The notes below the pieces were generated by a model. The model had not been told where the DNA came from, did no database searches, and saw only the letters and a list, made by a program, of their open reading frames with translations. 51,914 bases of DNA, from NCBI GenBank assembly GCA_026416095.1, contig JAOAFV010000039.1, positions 1 to 51,914 on the forward strand, written 5' to 3'. This document shows positions 26,614-37,937 of this stretch, one piece after another. The translations under genes were made by a program, and so were the position numbers. Position 1 is the stretch's first letter, and the number at the start of each line of letters is the position of its first letter. This DNA comes from Bacteroidales bacterium (GTDB lineage Bacteria; Bacteroidota; Bacteroidia; Bacteroidales; GWA2-32-17).

Positions 26614-28722
26614 ATGAGTGTAGATCTTAAACATATAAGAAATATTGGTATTGCTGCTCACATAGATGCAGGTAAAACAACTACAACTGAGCGAATATTA
26701 TATTACACCGGAGTTAATTACAAAATAGGCGAAGTAGATGAAGGCACTGCCACAATGGATTGGATGATACAAGAACAGGAAAGAGGTATTACAATTACTT
26801 CGGCCGCAACAACTGTATATTGGACTTTAAATGACATAAAGTACCAAATAAATATAATTGATACCCCAGGGCATGTTGATTTTACTGTTGAAGTAGAACG
26901 TTCTTTGCGCGTTCTTGATGGCATGATTGCTGTATTTTGTGGTGTTGGTGGCGTTGAACCTCAATCAGAAACTATTTGGCGACAAGCAAATAAATATAAT
27001 GTACCACGAATAGCATTTATAAATAAACTCGACAGAATTGGCTCCGACTATTATTCTGTTATAACTCAAATAGAAAAAAAATTAAATGCAGTACCAGTTC
27101 CATTACAAATTCCTTATGGATGTGAAAATGATTTTAAAGGTGTTATAGACCTAATTAATGGAAAATTAATAACATGGAAAGAAGAAACATTAGGTGCTGA
27201 GTATAATATTTCTGAAATACCATCTGATTACAAAAATTTATACATAGAATGGAAAGAAAATCTTTTGGAAAAATTAGCTGAAAATAACGATTATATTCTT
27301 GAAAAATACTTATCTAATAAAGAGACAATAACTCAAGAAGAATTACATTCAGCTATACGTAAATCTACTATTGAACTTAAAATAGTACCTGTTTTATGTG
27401 GAGCTGCAGTTAAAAATAAAGGCATTCAGCCTCTAATAGATGCCGTTGTTCGTTATTTACCTAGCCCCCTCGACATACCACCCGTAAAAGGAATTAATCC
27501 ATTTACAAACGAAGAAGTACAAGCAATAACTCATCCCCAGGAACCCATTACAGCATTAGCATTTAAAATTGCCATTGATCCTTACTTCGGAAAACTTGTA
27601 TACTTAAGAATTTACTCAGGAACATTAAAAACGGGCGATTTACTTTATAACCCACGAACAAAAAAGAAAGAACGTACAACTCGTATCTTTAGAATGCATG
27701 CAAATAAGCAAAATTCAATCGAAAAAATCGAATGCGGTGATATATGTGCTTGTGTAGGATTAAAAGATGTATTTACAGGCGACACTTTATGCTCCGAAAA
27801 AAAACCAATCTATTTAGAAAGTATAACATTTCCAGAACCTGTTATTAGCATGGCAGTTGAACCAGTAAATCAATGTGATATAGAAAAGCTAAATACCACT
27901 TTAATTAAAATAAGTGAAGAAGACCCTACATTTAAAGTTAAATTTGATGAAAATACTGGCCAAACAATAATTCAAGGAATGGGAGAATTACACCTTGATA
28001 TAGTAACCGATCGCTTACAACGCGAATTTAATATCTCTATTAATAAAGGTGCCCCCATGGTGGCTTACAAAGAAGCTTTTCTCAATTTTGTTACTCATAC
28101 CGAAATTCTTAAAAAACAAATTGCTAATAAAAATAAATATGCTGAAATAACAGTAACAATTGGGAATGCTGATAAAGGATATAGCGGTTTACAGTTCATA
28201 AACGAAATAGAAGATAAACACTTCCCTAAAGAATATTTAAATGCAATAGAAAACTCTTTTAGAATGTCTATGCTAAATGGCCCTCTTGCTAGTTATCCTC
28301 TGGATAATATGAAAGTAGTACTTCATAATGCAAAGTACCTCCCAGTAGAATCTGACACTCTTGCGTTCGAAATAGTAGCTAATATGGCCTACCGTTCAGT
28401 ATGTCAAAAAATAAAAGCAACATTATTAGAACCAATAATGAACCTAGAAGTGGTAACGCCTGAAGAATATGTTGGTGATGTACTAAGCGACATTACAAAA
28501 CGTAGAGGAATAATAAAAGAAACAGAAATGAAACATGGAGCAAGAATTATAAGAGCATTGGTCCCTTTATCAGAAATGTTTGGATATGTTACTGTTTTAA
28601 GATCGCTTACTTCGGGAAGAGCTTCTTCAACGTTACAATATGCATATTATGAACAAATGCCAACTCAAATGGCAAACGAAATTTTGAGAAAAATTACTGG
28701 TAAAGAATTAATAATAAATTAA
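26614..28722 (+). CDS. fusA: Elongation factor G (canonical)
   Basis: 702 residues with all GTPase motifs intact: G1 AHIDAGKTT (15-23), switch [13 protein letters not shown]3 DTPGHVDF with catalytic His87, and G4 NKLD (137-140). Domains II-V follow, ending in the domain V segment [19 protein letters not shown]. It drives translocation and, with RRF, ribosome recycling. This is the housekeeping copy, in contrast to the paralogue at 47490-49649. It is followed directly by rpsJ; the tuf gene that usually comes next in Proteobacteria is absent here. Confidence 0.99.
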   Translation: MSVDLKHIRNIGIAAHIDAGKTTTTERILYYTGVNYKIGEVDEGTATMDWMIQEQERGITITSAATTVYWTLNDIKYQINIIDTPGHVDFTVEVERSLRVLDGMIAVFCGVGGVEPQSETIWRQANKYNVPRIAFINKLDRIGSDYYSVITQIEKKLNAVPVPLQIPYGCENDFKGVIDLINGKLITWKEETLGAEYNISEIPSDYKNLYIEWKENLLEKLAENNDYILEKYLSNKETITQEELHSAIRKSTIELKIVPVLCGAAVKNKGIQPLIDAVVRYLPSPLDIPPVKGINPFTNEEVQAITHPQEPITALAFKIAIDPYFGKLVYLRIYSGTLKTGDLLYNPRTKKKERTTRIFRMHANKQNSIEKIECGDICACVGLKDVFTGDTLCSEKKPIYLESITFPEPVISMAVEPVNQCDIEKLNTTLIKISEEDPTFKVKFDENTGQTIIQGMGELHLDIVTDRLQREFNISINKGAPMVAYKEAFLNFVTHTEILKKQIANKNKYAEITVTIGNADKGYSGLQFINEIEDKHFPKEYLNAIENSFRMSMLNGPLASYPLDNMKVVLHNAKYLPVESDTLAFEIVANMAYRSVCQKIKATLLEPIMNLEVVTPEEYVGDVLSDITKRRGIIKETEMKHGARIIRALVPLSEMFGYVTVLRSLTSGRASSTLQYAYYEQMPTQMANEILRKITGKELIIN

Positions 28723-28726
28723 TAAT

Positions 28727-29035
28727 ATGAATCAGAAAATTAGAATAAAACTTAAATCATACGACTATAATCTAGTAGATAAATCGGCAGAAAAAATTGT
28801 AAAAACTATAAAAGCAACTGGTGCAATTGTAAGAGGACCAATACCACTTCCAACCCATAGAAGAATTTTTACAGTAAACCGCTCTACCTTCGTACATAAA
28901 AAATCGCGCGAACAATTTCAATTATGTACTCACAAACGATTATTAGATATTTATAACACTTCAAACAAAACTATAGAAGCATTAATGAAGCTAGAATTAC
29001 CAAATGGTGTAGAAGTTGATATAAAGGTATTATAA
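28727..29035 (+). CDS. rpsJ: 30S ribosomal protein S10 (uS10)
   Basis: 102 residues. [20 protein letters not shown] and [17 protein letters not shown] are the S10 hallmarks. It belongs to the 30S head and doubles as NusE in antitermination elsewhere. It starts the S10 block four bases after fusA. Confidence 0.98.
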   Translation: MNQKIRIKLKSYDYNLVDKSAEKIVKTIKATGAIVRGPIPLPTHRRIFTVNRSTFVHKKSREQFQLCTHKRLLDIYNTSNKTIEALMKLELPNGVEVDIKVL

Positions 29036-29047
29036 AATATAAATAAA

Positions 29048-29665
29048 ATGGCTGGATTGTTGGGCAAAAAAATTGGAATGACTTCGGTTTTTAGTGACAA
29101 CGGGAAATGGATACCGTGCACTGTTTTACAAGTGGGGCCTTGTGTTGTTACACAAGTTAAAACAAAAGAAAAGGATGGTTACGACGCTTTACAGCTTGCA
29201 TTTGATGATAAAAAAGAAAAAAATACACCTAAACCATTAAGAGAACACTTTAAAAAAGCTAATACTACACCCAAAAGATTTGTAAAAGAAATAAAAAACT
29301 GGGATACTCAATATAAATTAGGTGATGTAATAACGGTAGAAATATTTCAATCTGATAAATATGTTGATGTAACTGGCTTTTCAAAAGGTAAGGGATTTCA
29401 AGGAGTTGTTAAAAGACACAGATTTGCTGGTGTAGGTGAACAAACCCATGGACAACATAATCGATTACGAGCACCTGGCTCATTAGGAGCAAGCTCTTTC
29501 CCGTCAAGGGTATTTAAGGGAATGAGAATGGCTGGTAGAATGGGAAATAAAAGAGTTAAAATGATTAATCTTGAGATAATTAAAATACTGCCCGAACATA
29601 ACTTATTAGTTGTTAAAGGTTCTGTACCTGGTTATAATGGATCGTATGTAATAGTAGAAAAATAA
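29048..29665 (+). CDS. rplC: 50S ribosomal protein L3 (uL3)
   Basis: 205 residues. [19 protein letters not shown] opens the protein and [20 protein letters not shown] is the long loop toward the peptidyl-transferase centre, including the Gln (EQTHGQHNR) that is methylated in E. coli. The stop abuts the rplD start with no gap. Confidence 0.98.
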   Translation: MAGLLGKKIGMTSVFSDNGKWIPCTVLQVGPCVVTQVKTKEKDGYDALQLAFDDKKEKNTPKPLREHFKKANTTPKRFVKEIKNWDTQYKLGDVITVEIFQSDKYVDVTGFSKGKGFQGVVKRHRFAGVGEQTHGQHNRLRAPGSLGASSFPSRVFKGMRMAGRMGNKRVKMINLEIIKILPEHNLLVVKGSVPGYNGSYVIVEK

Positions 29666-30295
29666 ATGGAACTGCAAGTTTATAATATTAAGGGAGAAAC
29701 AGTAGGCCGTACTGTTAAGTTAAATGATGATATATTTGGCATTGAACCAAATAATCATGCTATTTATTTAGATGTTAAAAGAATTTTGGCCAATAGAAGA
29801 CAAGGTACAAGTAAAACCAAACATAGAGGTGAAATTGCTGGTAGTACCCGAAAAATAAGACCACAAAAGGGTACAGGAGGAGCTAGATTTGGAAGCATCA
29901 AAAATCCCCTTTTTAGAGGAGGCGGTAGAGTTTTTGGGCCTGTACCACGAGATTATAGTATTAAAATTAATAAAAAAGTAAAAGCACTTGCAAGAAAGTC
30001 TGCCTTGTCTTCGAAAGCTAAAGAAAATGCAATAATAATTGTAGATAAGGTCGACTTTGACTCGCCCAAAACAAAAAATTTTGTACAATTAAAGAAAAAT
30101 TTTAACATTACTGAAAAAAAACTACTTTTAATTTTGAATGAAATTAAAAATAATGTAATTTTGTCGGCTCGAAATTTAAAATGTTCTAATATTTTAAGTG
30201 TCTCGCAATTAAATACTTACGATATACTTAATGCTAATGTATTAATGATGGAAGAAGAGGCACTTAAAAGTTTAGAACAAATATTAAATACATAA
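29666..30295 (+). CDS. rplD: 50S ribosomal protein L4 (uL4)
   Basis: 209 residues. The loop RRQGTSKTKHRGEIAGS and KIRPQKGTGGARFGSIKNP that reaches the exit tunnel is conserved. In Proteobacteria L4 represses the S10 operon through a leader RNA; here fusA precedes rpsJ directly, so no comparable leader exists. Its start lies immediately after the rplC TAA. Confidence 0.97.
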   Translation: MELQVYNIKGETVGRTVKLNDDIFGIEPNNHAIYLDVKRILANRRQGTSKTKHRGEIAGSTRKIRPQKGTGGARFGSIKNPLFRGGGRVFGPVPRDYSIKINKKVKALARKSALSSKAKENAIIIVDKVDFDSPKTKNFVQLKKNFNITEKKLLLILNEIKNNVILSARNLKCSNILSVSQLNTYDILNANVLMMEEEALKSLEQILNT

Positions 30296-30299
30296 AAAA

Positions 30300-30599
30300 A
30301 TGGGAATAGAAGACATAATAATTAGACCAATAATAACGGAAAAAATGACCAATCAAGGTCAAAAATTAAATAAATATGGTTTTATAGTTCATAAAAATGC
30401 AAATAAAATACAAATTGCTAAAGCTATTGAAAAATTGTATAACGTAAAAGTTGAAAAAGTTAATACAATTATTCAAAGAGGAAAAAGAATAGTTAGGTAT
30501 ACAAAAACGGGGTTTAGTAGAGGACGTAAACCCTTTGTTAAAAAAGCTTATGTAACATTAAAAGAAAATTATAAAATAGATTTTTTTAGTAATATTTAA
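30300..30599 (+). CDS. rplW: 50S ribosomal protein L23 (uL23)
   Basis: 99 residues. [20 protein letters not shown] and the tunnel-side loop around [18 protein letters not shown] identify it. It forms the docking site for trigger factor and SRP at the tunnel exit. Spacing is 4-5 bases on either side. Confidence 0.97.
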   Translation: MGIEDIIIRPIITEKMTNQGQKLNKYGFIVHKNANKIQIAKAIEKLYNVKVEKVNTIIQRGKRIVRYTKTGFSRGRKPFVKKAYVTLKENYKIDFFSNI

Positions 30600-30604
30600 A
30601 AACA

Positions 30605-31447
30605 ATGGCAATAAGAAAATTTAAACCAGTTACACCGGGAACAAGATTTAAAGCAATAAGTACTTTCGAGGAGATAACTAAAACTTCTCCCGAAAAGTCT
30701 TTAATTGTTCCCCTCAAAAGTACAGGTGGCCGTAATAACCAGGGAAAAATGACAATGAGGTATAGAGGAGGTGGCCACAAAAGATTTTATAGAATAATCG
30801 ACTTTAAAAGGGATAAAGATGATATACCTGCAATAGTTAAATCTATTGAATATGACCCAAATAGAAGTGCGAGAATTGCCTTACTCGCATATAAAGATGG
30901 CGAAAAAAGATATATTATTGCTCCTGATGGCTTAAAGGTTGGTCAGCAAGTAATGTCTGGTAAAAATGCTCCTATCGAAATAGGTAATGCCCTGTATCTT
31001 TCAGACATTCCTTTGGGTAGTGTTATTCATAATGTTGAATTATCTCCTGGTAGAGGAGGTAAAATTGCTAGAAGTGCTGGTTGTTCTGTTACTCTATTAA
31101 CAAAAGAAGGCAAATATGCTATAATTAAAATGCCTTCTGGAGAAACAAGAAAAGTACTTCTTACATGTAAAGCTACCATTGGTAGTGTTTCGAATCCCGA
31201 TCATATATTAGAAACAAGCGGAAAAGCTGGAAGAAGCAGATGGTTGGGAAGGCGACCGCGAACTCGTGGTGTTGCTATGAACCCTGTCGATCATCCTATG
31301 GGTGGCGGTGAAGGAAAAGCATCGGGTGGTCATCCTAGAAGTAGAAAAGGCTTATATGCTAAAGGTAAAAAAACAAGAAAAAAGAAGAATCCAACTTCTA
31401 AATTCATTATTGAACGACGCCCAGCTAATAAAAATAAAAGTAAATAA
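30605..31447 (+). CDS. rplB: 50S ribosomal protein L2 (uL2)
   Basis: 280 residues. [20 protein letters not shown], the SH3-like core, and [20 protein letters not shown], which contains the conserved peptidyl-transferase-region His, are unmistakable. A basic C-terminal tail ([12 protein letters not shown]) follows. It is essential for subunit association and 23S organisation. Confidence 0.99.
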   Translation: MAIRKFKPVTPGTRFKAISTFEEITKTSPEKSLIVPLKSTGGRNNQGKMTMRYRGGGHKRFYRIIDFKRDKDDIPAIVKSIEYDPNRSARIALLAYKDGEKRYIIAPDGLKVGQQVMSGKNAPIEIGNALYLSDIPLGSVIHNVELSPGRGGKIARSAGCSVTLLTKEGKYAIIKMPSGETRKVLLTCKATIGSVSNPDHILETSGKAGRSRWLGRRPRTRGVAMNPVDHPMGGGEGKASGGHPRSRKGLYAKGKKTRKKKNPTSKFIIERRPANKNKSK

Positions 31448-31450
31448 ACT

Positions 31451-31726
31451 ATGAGTAGATCGTTAAAAAAAGGACCTTACGTATATTATAAACTAATGCG
31501 TAAAGTGATTAAAATGCAACAAAGTGGTAAAAAAGAAGAAATTATAACATGGTCTAGAGCTTCAATGATTACTCCAGAATTTGTTGGACTTACTATTAAA
31601 GTTCATAATGGTAGAAGATTTATTCCAGTTTATATTACAGAAAATATGGTAGGGCATCGGTTAGGAGAGTTTGCCCCAACAAGAACTTTTAAAGGTCATC
31701 CAGGAAATAGAAAAGAAAGTAAATAG
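31451..31726 (+). CDS. rpsS: 30S ribosomal protein S19 (uS19)
   Basis: 91 residues. [18 protein letters not shown] and [20 protein letters not shown] are family signatures. The stop codon lies in the second copy of a 16-base tandem duplication (31705-31736); without that duplication the frame would run one codon further to TAA. The duplication therefore moved the stop slightly without harming the fold. Confidence 0.98.
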   Translation: MSRSLKKGPYVYYKLMRKVIKMQQSGKKEEIITWSRASMITPEFVGLTIKVHNGRRFIPVYITENMVGHRLGEFAPTRTFKGHPGNRKESK

Positions 31727-31736
31727 AAAAGAAAGT
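31705..31736 (+). repeat. 16-bp perfect tandem duplication across the rpsS stop
   Basis: AAATAGAAAAGAAAGT occurs twice in a row. The first copy codes for the last residues of S19; the second, out of frame, supplies its TAG and the short rpsS-rplV spacer. Confidence 0.9.
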
Positions 31737-31751
31737 AAAAATTAAATATTT

Positions 31752-32201
31752 ATGGGTAAAAGAAAAAGAATAGCAGCTGAAATAAAAAAAGAAGAAAAAA
31801 AGAAAATGGTTATTGCTTCTTTAAAAAATTACCCAGCTTCGCCTCGAAAAATGCGCCTTCTAGCCGACTTAATAAGAGGATTAGAAGTTAATAAAGCTTT
31901 GGATATATTGAAATATTCTAAAAAAGCACAAGCTCTTCCGCTAAGAAAATTACTGCTCTCGGCTATAAATAATTGGCAACAAAAAAACGAAGATAAAAGA
32001 TTGGAAGATGCAAACTTATTTATTAAAACAATTTATGTAGATGGTGGTCGAATGCTTAAAAGAATTTTGCCTGCTCCACATGGAAGAGCTTATAGAATAA
32101 GAAAAAGGTCAAATCATGTAACAATTATTCTCGATTCTATGAATAAAGAAAACAATATTGAAAATATAAATGAAAAAAGTTTAGAAGTACAAAAATCTTA
32201 A
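31752..32201 (+). CDS. rplV: 50S ribosomal protein L22 (uL22)
   Basis: 149 residues. [20 protein letters not shown] starts the core and the beta hairpin with [20 protein letters not shown] lines the exit tunnel. It has a Lys/Glu-rich N-terminal extension of ~18 residues ([16 protein letters not shown]) and an acidic Asn-rich tail. An internal ATG (MVIASLKNY) could be an alternative start; the extended one is in frame right after the rpsS spacer. Confidence 0.96.
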   Translation: MGKRKRIAAEIKKEEKKKMVIASLKNYPASPRKMRLLADLIRGLEVNKALDILKYSKKAQALPLRKLLLSAINNWQQKNEDKRLEDANLFIKTIYVDGGRMLKRILPAPHGRAYRIRKRSNHVTIILDSMNKENNIENINEKSLEVQKS

Positions 32202-32205
32202 AGAA

Positions 32206-32901
32206 ATGGGACAAAAAGTAAATCCAATAAGCAATAGAATGGGGTTTATTAGAGGTTGGGATTCTATTTGGTTCGATACTAAATCATATGCCGATAAAGT
32301 AGAAGAAGATTATAAAATTAGAAAATACCTCAGAACACGACTGAGCAAAGCAAGTATTTCGAAAATTATAATCGAGCGCACTCCCAAACTTGTGATTTTA
32401 ACAATTCATACCGCCCGCCCCGGTACAATAATTGGTAAAGGTGGTCAAGAGGTCGATAAATTAAAAGAAGAAATTAAAAAATTAACTTCAAAAGATATTC
32501 AAATAAATATTGTCGAAATTAAAAGACCTGAAATAGACCCTTACCTTATTGCTACCAACATAGCAAGACAAATCGAAGGTCGTATATCGTACCGAAGAGC
32601 AATTAAAATGGCAATCGATGCTGCTATTAGAAATGGCGCCGAAGGTATAAAAATTTCTATTTCCGGCCGAATTAATGGCGCTGAAATGGCAAGACAAGAA
32701 ACATATAAAGAAGGGCGAATTCCACTACATACATTTAGAGCAAATATTGACTATGGTTTTGCCGAAGCTCTAACAAAAACTGGTTTGTTGGGGATTAAAG
32801 TATGGATATGTAAAGGAGAAATATACGGTAAGGTTGATTTGTCTACTATGACAGAAATTAAAAAGTCTAAACCAAAATCATTTACCAATAAAAGAAAATA
32901 A
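32206..32901 (+). CDS. rpsC: 30S ribosomal protein S3 (uS3)
   Basis: 231 residues. The N-terminal [19 protein letters not shown], the KH domain with [20 protein letters not shown], and the C-terminal domain with [20 protein letters not shown] are all present. It forms part of the mRNA entry channel and its helicase site. Confidence 0.98.
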   Translation: MGQKVNPISNRMGFIRGWDSIWFDTKSYADKVEEDYKIRKYLRTRLSKASISKIIIERTPKLVILTIHTARPGTIIGKGGQEVDKLKEEIKKLTSKDIQINIVEIKRPEIDPYLIATNIARQIEGRISYRRAIKMAIDAAIRNGAEGIKISISGRINGAEMARQETYKEGRIPLHTFRANIDYGFAEALTKTGLLGIKVWICKGEIYGKVDLSTMTEIKKSKPKSFTNKRK

Positions 32902-32912
32902 AATTTAAATTT

Positions 32913-33338
32913 ATGTTACAACCGAAAAAAACAAAATATAGAAAACAACAAAAAGGACGTATAAAAGGAATATCTTATAGGGCTTGTAGTTTGGCATTTG
33001 GTGATTTTGGTATAAAATCTTTACAAGCTAAAATTATAACAAATCGTCAAATAGAAGCTGCACGTCAAGCAATAATGAGACATATGAAACGCGAAGGTCA
33101 ACTATGGATAAGAATCTTTCCAGATAAACCAATTACAAGAAAGCCAAATGAGGTGAGAATGGGAAAAGGTAAAGGAGCAGTAGAAGGATGGGGTAGTCCA
33201 GTAAAACCCGGAAGAGTTTTGTTCGAAGTTAGTGGTGTACCCTTAGAAGTTGCTAAAAGAGCGCTTGAATTGGGAGCGCAAAAATTACCTGTTACAACAA
33301 AATTTATTGTTCATCCAAAATATACTGAAAAATTATAA
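32913..33338 (+). CDS. rplP: 50S ribosomal protein L16 (uL16)
   Basis: 141 residues. [19 protein letters not shown] and [20 protein letters not shown], then the loop [20 protein letters not shown] near the A-site tRNA, are diagnostic. The Arg of E. coli L16 that is hydroxylated falls in a conserved region here. Confidence 0.98.
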   Translation: MLQPKKTKYRKQQKGRIKGISYRACSLAFGDFGIKSLQAKIITNRQIEAARQAIMRHMKREGQLWIRIFPDKPITRKPNEVRMGKGKGAVEGWGSPVKPGRVLFEVSGVPLEVAKRALELGAQKLPVTTKFIVHPKYTEKL

Positions 33339-33344
33339 TGAAAT

Positions 33345-33575
33345 ATGAAAAAACTTGAAATAAAAGAGTATACAACAAAAGAACTAAGAGAAAAATTGAA
33401 AGAAGAAAAATTAAAACTTACTAAATTAAGAATAAACCATGCAGTTTCTCCACTTGAAAACCCTATGCTTATTAGAAATACAAGAAAAAATATAGCAAGA
33501 ATTTTAACTGAACTAAGAAAAAGAGAACTAAAAAATGTTGAACAAGTAAAACCAAAACAAAATGGAAAAAACTAA
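33345..33575 (+). CDS. rpmC: 50S ribosomal protein L29 (uL29)
   Basis: 76 residues, slightly longer than the ~65 usual, with a charged C-terminal extension. [19 protein letters not shown] and [20 protein letters not shown] give the two-helix fold beside the tunnel exit. It overlaps the rpsQ start by 14 bases, the largest same-strand overlap in the cluster. Confidence 0.95.
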   Translation: MKKLEIKEYTTKELREKLKEEKLKLTKLRINHAVSPLENPMLIRNTRKNIARILTELRKRELKNVEQVKPKQNGKN

Positions 33576-33825
33576 AAGAAATCAACGAAAAGTTCGTATT
33601 GGTACTGTAACAAGTAATAAAATGAATAAAACAATTGTTGTTAGTGAAGAAAAAAGAGTTAAGCACCCAAAGTATAACAAATATATAAAGCGTACTAAAA
33701 AATACTATGTACACGATGAAAATAATGAATGCAATATTGGCGATGTTGTTAAAATAATGGAAACTAGACCATTAAGTCGTCTGAAAAGATGGAGATTAGT
33801 GGAAATAATTGAAAGAGCAAAATAA
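33562..33825 (+). CDS. rpsQ: 30S ribosomal protein S17 (uS17)
   Basis: 87 residues. [20 protein letters not shown] and the later [19 protein letters not shown] define the OB-fold of S17, a primary 16S-binding protein. Its start lies inside the end of rpmC. Confidence 0.97.
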   Translation: MEKTKRNQRKVRIGTVTSNKMNKTIVVSEEKRVKHPKYNKYIKRTKKYYVHDENNECNIGDVVKIMETRPLSRLKRWRLVEIIERAK

Positions 33826-33828
33826 ACT

Positions 33829-34197
33829 ATGATACAGCAAGAGTCAAGATTAATAGTAGCAGATAATAGTGGGGCAAAAGAAGTACTTTGTATAAGAGTA
33901 CTTGGTGGTTCCCGTAAAAAGTATGCTACAGTGGGCGATAAAATTGTTGTTACAGTAAAATCTGCTTTACCTTCATCAGACATTAAAAAGGGTACAATAA
34001 GTAAAGCTGTTGTTGTGAGAACAAAAAAGGAGGTTCGAAGAAGCGATGGCTCATACATAAGATTTGATGACAATGCATGTGTATTGCTAAATCAAACCGA
34101 TGAGTTAAGGGGTACTAGAATTTTTGGACCTGTAGCCAGAGAACTTAGAGAAAAACAATACATGAAAATTATTTCACTTGCACCTGAAGTTTTATAA
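33829..34197 (+). CDS. rplN: 50S ribosomal protein L14 (uL14)
   Basis: 122 residues, exactly the standard length. [20 protein letters not shown] and [19 protein letters not shown] are signatures. It forms an intersubunit bridge and is a contact for RsfS-type silencing factors. Confidence 0.99.
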   Translation: MIQQESRLIVADNSGAKEVLCIRVLGGSRKKYATVGDKIVVTVKSALPSSDIKKGTISKAVVVRTKKEVRRSDGSYIRFDDNACVLLNQTDELRGTRIFGPVARELREKQYMKIISLAPEVL

Positions 34198-34209
34198 ATT
34201 TAAAATATT

Positions 34210-34539
34210 ATGAATAAAAGAAAGAAATTACATATTAAAAAAGGAGATACAGTAATAGTTATAGCTGGCGATTATAAAGGTGCCGAAGGGAGAGTGCTTT
34301 CTGTTAATTATAAGAAACTAACTGCCATAGTAGAAGGAGTTAATTTAGTATCGAAACACGTAAAACCATCTGCTAAACATCCTAAGGGTGGTATTATTAA
34401 AGTTGAAGCTCCAATTCATATTTCAAATCTCCTTTTAAAAGATCCTAAAACAGGAAAACCAACTAGAATAGGAAGAAAATTAAATGAAAATAATAAATTA
34501 GTTAGATATTCTAAAAAATCTGGGGAGGTAATTTTATAA
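34210..34539 (+). CDS. rplX: 50S ribosomal protein L24 (uL24)
   Basis: 109 residues. The KOW motif [20 protein letters not shown] and [18 protein letters not shown] identify it as an assembly initiator of the 50S. Its last base overlaps the rplE ATG (TTATAATG). Confidence 0.97.
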   Translation: MNKRKKLHIKKGDTVIVIAGDYKGAEGRVLSVNYKKLTAIVEGVNLVSKHVKPSAKHPKGGIIKVEAPIHISNLLLKDPKTGKPTRIGRKLNENNKLVRYSKKSGEVIL

Positions 34540-35105
34540 TGGCACCAAAAAATAAATACATACCAAATTTTAAACAAAAATATTATGAAGAAATTATACC
34601 TGCAATGATTAAAGAATTTAAGTATAAAAATGTAATGCAGGTTCCAAAACTTCTTAAGATTGTTATTAATCAAGGTGTTGGAGAGGGTGTAACAGATAAA
34701 AAGGCTATAGAAACATACGCTAATGAAATAGCTGCTATTACAGGGCAAAAACCTATAATCACAAAAGCCAAAAAAGATATTGCAAATTTTAAATTGCGTA
34801 AAGGAATGCCAATAGGAATAAAAGTAACCTTGAGAAGAAATATGATGTATGAATTTCTTGAACGCCTGGTGTGTGTTGCTATTCCTCGCATACGCGATTT
34901 TCGTGGTTTAGATTTTAAAACAGATGGAAGAGGAAATTACAACCTTGGAATTAAAGAACAAATAATTTTTCCAGAAATTGACCTTGATAAAATATATAAA
35001 ATTAAGGGTTTACAAATTACATTTGTTACAAATGCAAAAACCGATTCTGAAACGTATTCTTTGCTTAAGCATTTTGGAATGCCTTTTAAAAATATAAAAA
35101 AATAA
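34539..35105 (+). CDS. rplE: 50S ribosomal protein L5 (uL5)
   Basis: 188 residues. [40 protein letters not shown] and [20 protein letters not shown] are typical. It binds 5S rRNA and the P-site tRNA elbow. A chance-looking GGAGG sits 10 bases before its ATG inside rplX coding sequence. Confidence 0.98.
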   Translation: MAPKNKYIPNFKQKYYEEIIPAMIKEFKYKNVMQVPKLLKIVINQGVGEGVTDKKAIETYANEIAAITGQKPIITKAKKDIANFKLRKGMPIGIKVTLRRNMMYEFLERLVCVAIPRIRDFRGLDFKTDGRGNYNLGIKEQIIFPEIDLDKIYKIKGLQITFVTNAKTDSETYSLLKHFGMPFKNIKK

Positions 35106-35117
35106 ATTATATAATAT

Positions 35118-35387
35118 ATGGCTAAAGAATCAATAAAAGCTCGCGAAGTTAAAAGAAGAAAATTGTTTGAAAAATATGAACCCATTAGAAGAAAACTAAA
35201 AGAAGAAAATAATTGGGAAGCATTGCAAAAGTTGCCACGCAATAGCTCAATAACTAGATTACGTAACCGTTGTAAAATTACTGGGAGGCCAAGAGGTTAT
35301 ATGCGCTTTTTTGGTGTAAGTAGAATAGTTTTTAGAGAATTGGCTAGTAATGGTTTAATTCCTGGTATTAAAAAAGCTAGCTGGTAA
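35118..35387 (+). CDS. rpsN: 30S ribosomal protein S14 (uS14), zinc-free form
   Basis: 89 residues: the long form without the CxxC pairs of the zinc-binding type. It contains [20 protein letters not shown] and the C-terminal [18 protein letters not shown]. Located in the 30S head. Confidence 0.98.
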   Translation: MAKESIKAREVKRRKLFEKYEPIRRKLKEENNWEALQKLPRNSSITRLRNRCKITGRPRGYMRFFGVSRIVFRELASNGLIPGIKKASW

Positions 35388-35409
35388 TAAATTAAAAAAT
35401 ATATAAAAT

Positions 35410-35805
35410 ATGAGCGATCCTATTGCCGATTATTTAACACGTATAAGGAATGCATTAAAAGCACGTCATAGAATTGTTGAAGTGCCTTCTTCAAATTTAA
35501 AAAAAGAAATAACTAAAATTTTATATGAAAAAGGATATATTCTAAATTATAAATTTGAAGATGGTACTTCACAGCCAAAAATTAAAATAGCTTTAAAATA
35601 CGACCCCGAAACTAAGGAACCAGTTATAAAATGCCTTAAAAGAATTAGTAAACCAAGTTTAAGGATTTATGTCAATAAAGACAAAATTCCAAGAGTACTT
35701 AATGGACTTGGTATCGCAATTATCTCAACTTCGCAAGGGGTAATGACAGATAAAGAAGCAAGAGTAAAAGGAATTGGTGGTGAAGTAATTTGCTATGTAT
35801 ATTAA
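35410..35805 (+). CDS. rpsH: 30S ribosomal protein S8 (uS8)
   Basis: 131 residues. [20 protein letters not shown] and the C-terminal [20 protein letters not shown] match S8, which binds the central domain of 16S rRNA and, in E. coli, represses the spc operon. Confidence 0.98.
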   Translation: MSDPIADYLTRIRNALKARHRIVEVPSSNLKKEITKILYEKGYILNYKFEDGTSQPKIKIALKYDPETKEPVIKCLKRISKPSLRIYVNKDKIPRVLNGLGIAIISTSQGVMTDKEARVKGIGGEVICYVY

Positions 35806-35817
35806 AATTTTTTTGCT

Positions 35818-36393
35818 ATGTCTAGAATAGGAAAATTACCAATACCTGTACCTCCTAAATGTGAAGTTATTATAGGAGAAGGTATCATTACTGTTAAAGG
35901 ACCACTTGGTCAGTTATCACAAACTTTCGATAAAAGATTTAAGGTGTATTTGAATAATAATCAAATTTTTGTTGAAAGACCATCAGATGAAAAAAAAGAT
36001 AAAGCTTTACACGGAACTTACAGAATGTTAATTAATAATATGGTAATTGGTGTAACACAAGGGTGGACAATAAAACAAGAAGTTGTAGGAGTAGGCTATA
36101 AAGCAGAAGCAAGTGGACAATTATTAACTTTATCGTTAGGATATTCCCATAACATAGTAATTGAATTGCCACCTGAAGTTAAAGTTTCTGCTGTAACTGA
36201 AAAACGTGCTAATCCAATAATAACATTAACCAGCCCAGATAAACAATTACTCGGACAGGTTGCAGCAAAAATAAGATCACTACGTCCACCAGAACCTTAT
36301 AAAGGCAAAGGTATTAGATTTGTTGGAGAAGTAATTCGTCGTAAAGCTGGTAAAACAGCAGGAAGCGGTGCTGGAATGTCGAGTAAAAAATAA
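35818..36393 (+). CDS. rplF: 50S ribosomal protein L6 (uL6)
   Basis: 191 residues with the internal duplication of two similar domains. SRIGKLPIPVPPKCEVIIG starts it, and PEPYKGKGIRFVGEVIRRKA is the conserved C-terminal end near the factor-binding site. Confidence 0.98.
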   Translation: MSRIGKLPIPVPPKCEVIIGEGIITVKGPLGQLSQTFDKRFKVYLNNNQIFVERPSDEKKDKALHGTYRMLINNMVIGVTQGWTIKQEVVGVGYKAEASGQLLTLSLGYSHNIVIELPPEVKVSAVTEKRANPIITLTSPDKQLLGQVAAKIRSLRPPEPYKGKGIRFVGEVIRRKAGKTAGSGAGMSSKK

Positions 36394-36403
36394 AATTTAA
36401 AAT

Positions 36404-36760
36404 ATGGCTTTAACTAAAATAGAAAGAAGAAAAAGATTAAAGAAGAGAATTAGAAAAAAAATTAAAGGTACGCCTGAAAGACCAAGAATGTGTGTGTTTA
36501 GAAGTAATAAACATATTTACGTACAAATAATTGACGATACAAAACACCATACTCTTGTTGCAACATCGTCGCGTATTGCGTTATTTAAAAATTTCAAAGG
36601 TACGAAAACCCAAATTGCTGCCGAAGTTGGTAAAATAATTGCTGAAAAAGCCTTAAAAAAAGGTATTATAAAAGTTGTTTTTGATAGAAATGGTTATAAA
36701 TACCATGGAAGAGTTAAAGCACTTGCAGATTCTGCAAGAAGTAATGGTTTATTATTTTAA
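36404..36760 (+). CDS. rplR: 50S ribosomal protein L18 (uL18)
   Basis: 118 residues. [14 protein letters not shown]-like basic N-terminus, [20 protein letters not shown] and [20 protein letters not shown] are characteristic. It binds 5S rRNA together with L5. Confidence 0.97.
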   Translation: MALTKIERRKRLKKRIRKKIKGTPERPRMCVFRSNKHIYVQIIDDTKHHTLVATSSRIALFKNFKGTKTQIAAEVGKIIAEKALKKGIIKVVFDRNGYKYHGRVKALADSARSNGLLF

Positions 36761-36771
36761 ATTTGTTAACT

Positions 36772-37284
36772 ATGCAAATAATAAGAAAAATTAGAAGCAC
36801 AGATCTTGAATTAAAAGAAAGGCTTGTAACTGTTAAAAGAGTAACTAAAGTAACAAAAGGAGGACGTCATTTTAGCTTTTCAGCTTTAGTTGTTGTTGGA
36901 AATGGGAATGGTATTGTTGGCTATGGGCTAGGAAAAGCAAATGAAGTTACTGCAGCTATTGCTAAAGGTGTAGAAGATGCTAAAAAAAATTTAATAAAAG
37001 TAAATATTTATAAAGGCACAATTCCTCATGAAATAGAAACAAAATTCGGAGCAGCTAAAATATTCATGAAACCTGCTGCAAGCGGTACAGGAGTTAAAGC
37101 AGGTGGAGCTATGCGTGCTGTGCTCGAAAGTGTTGGAGTTAAAGATATCCTTGCTAAATGCAAAGGAAGCTCTAATCCTCATAATGTAGTTAAAGCAACC
37201 ATTAAAGCTTTGCTAGAATTAAGAGATGCTAAAACTATTGCAAAACAACGAGGAATAAGTTTAAATAAAGTTTTTAATGGTTAA
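36772..37284 (+). CDS. rpsE: 30S ribosomal protein S5 (uS5)
   Basis: 170 residues. [20 protein letters not shown] and [20 protein letters not shown] are the dsRBD-like core; [20 protein letters not shown] is the C-terminal half. ATG at 36772 is chosen over a TTG three codons earlier because it gives the standard start. It contributes to decoding fidelity and the mRNA entry pore. Confidence 0.97.
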   Translation: MQIIRKIRSTDLELKERLVTVKRVTKVTKGGRHFSFSALVVVGNGNGIVGYGLGKANEVTAAIAKGVEDAKKNLIKVNIYKGTIPHEIETKFGAAKIFMKPAASGTGVKAGGAMRAVLESVGVKDILAKCKGSSNPHNVVKATIKALLELRDAKTIAKQRGISLNKVFNG

Positions 37285-37287
37285 CTT

Positions 37288-37476
37288 ATGGATAAAGTTA
37301 AAATTACATTAATTAGAAGCAAAATTGGAATACTTCCAAAACAAAAAAGAACTCTTGAAGCTTTAGGTTTAAAAAAAATTAATAGTACAAAAATATTTAA
37401 TTTAAACCCTTGTATAGAAGGAATGATTAAGAAAGTTAAACATTTAGTTAAAACGGAAATTATAAAAAATAGTTAA
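37288..37476 (+). CDS. rpmD: 50S ribosomal protein L30 (uL30)
   Basis: 62 residues, normal for L30. [20 protein letters not shown] and [20 protein letters not shown] identify it. It sits between rpsE and rplO as in most spc operons. Confidence 0.96.
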   Translation: MDKVKITLIRSKIGILPKQKRTLEALGLKKINSTKIFNLNPCIEGMIKKVKHLVKTEIIKNS

Positions 37477-37481
37477 TATAT

Positions 37482-37931
37482 ATGGACTTGAGTAATTTAC
37501 AACCAGCAAAAGGTTCGGTTCACAGGGAAAAAAAACGGTTGGGTAGGGGAGAAGGTTCAGGTAAAGGAGGAACATGTACTCGCGGTCATAAAGGTCATAA
37601 ATCACGATCAGGTTATAAAAACAAAAGAGGTTTTGAAGGAGGCCAAATGCCTTTACAAAGAAGAATACCAAAGTTTGGTTTTAAAAATTTTAATAGGGTT
37701 GAATATAAAATAGTTAATATTAAAACAATCGAAAAGCTTGCGAATGAATTTAATTTAACTTCCATCGATCCTCAGATATTATATGAGTACGGTCTAATAC
37801 CTAAAAATTGTAAAGTAAAAATACTTGGTGTTGGAAAATTATCTAAACCACTTGAAGTTAAAGCACATGCTTTTAGTGGAACTGCAAAAAAAGCTATATT
37901 AGAAGTAGAAGGAAAAGCTATAAAAATTTAA
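37482..37931 (+). CDS. rplO: 50S ribosomal protein L15 (uL15)
   Basis: 149 residues. The Gly/Arg-rich N-terminal extension ([20 protein letters not shown]) threads into 23S rRNA, and the C-terminal domain holds [19 protein letters not shown]. Its stop is six bases from secY. Confidence 0.98.
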   Translation: MDLSNLQPAKGSVHREKKRLGRGEGSGKGGTCTRGHKGHKSRSGYKNKRGFEGGQMPLQRRIPKFGFKNFNRVEYKIVNIKTIEKLANEFNLTSIDPQILYEYGLIPKNCKVKILGVGKLSKPLEVKAHAFSGTAKKAILEVEGKAIKI

Positions 37932-37937
37932 TAATTC

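Noticed and set aside
34523-34528. GGAGG before rplE as a second Shine-Dalgarno
   Set aside because: It lies 10 bases from the ATG, a poor spacing, and is explained by the codons for Gly-Glu near the end of rplX.
30586-35242. Many antisense open frames through the ribosomal cluster
   Set aside because: All lie opposite well-identified ribosomal protein genes and have low-complexity translations rich in Phe, Ile and Leu, as expected for the reverse of Lys-rich genes.
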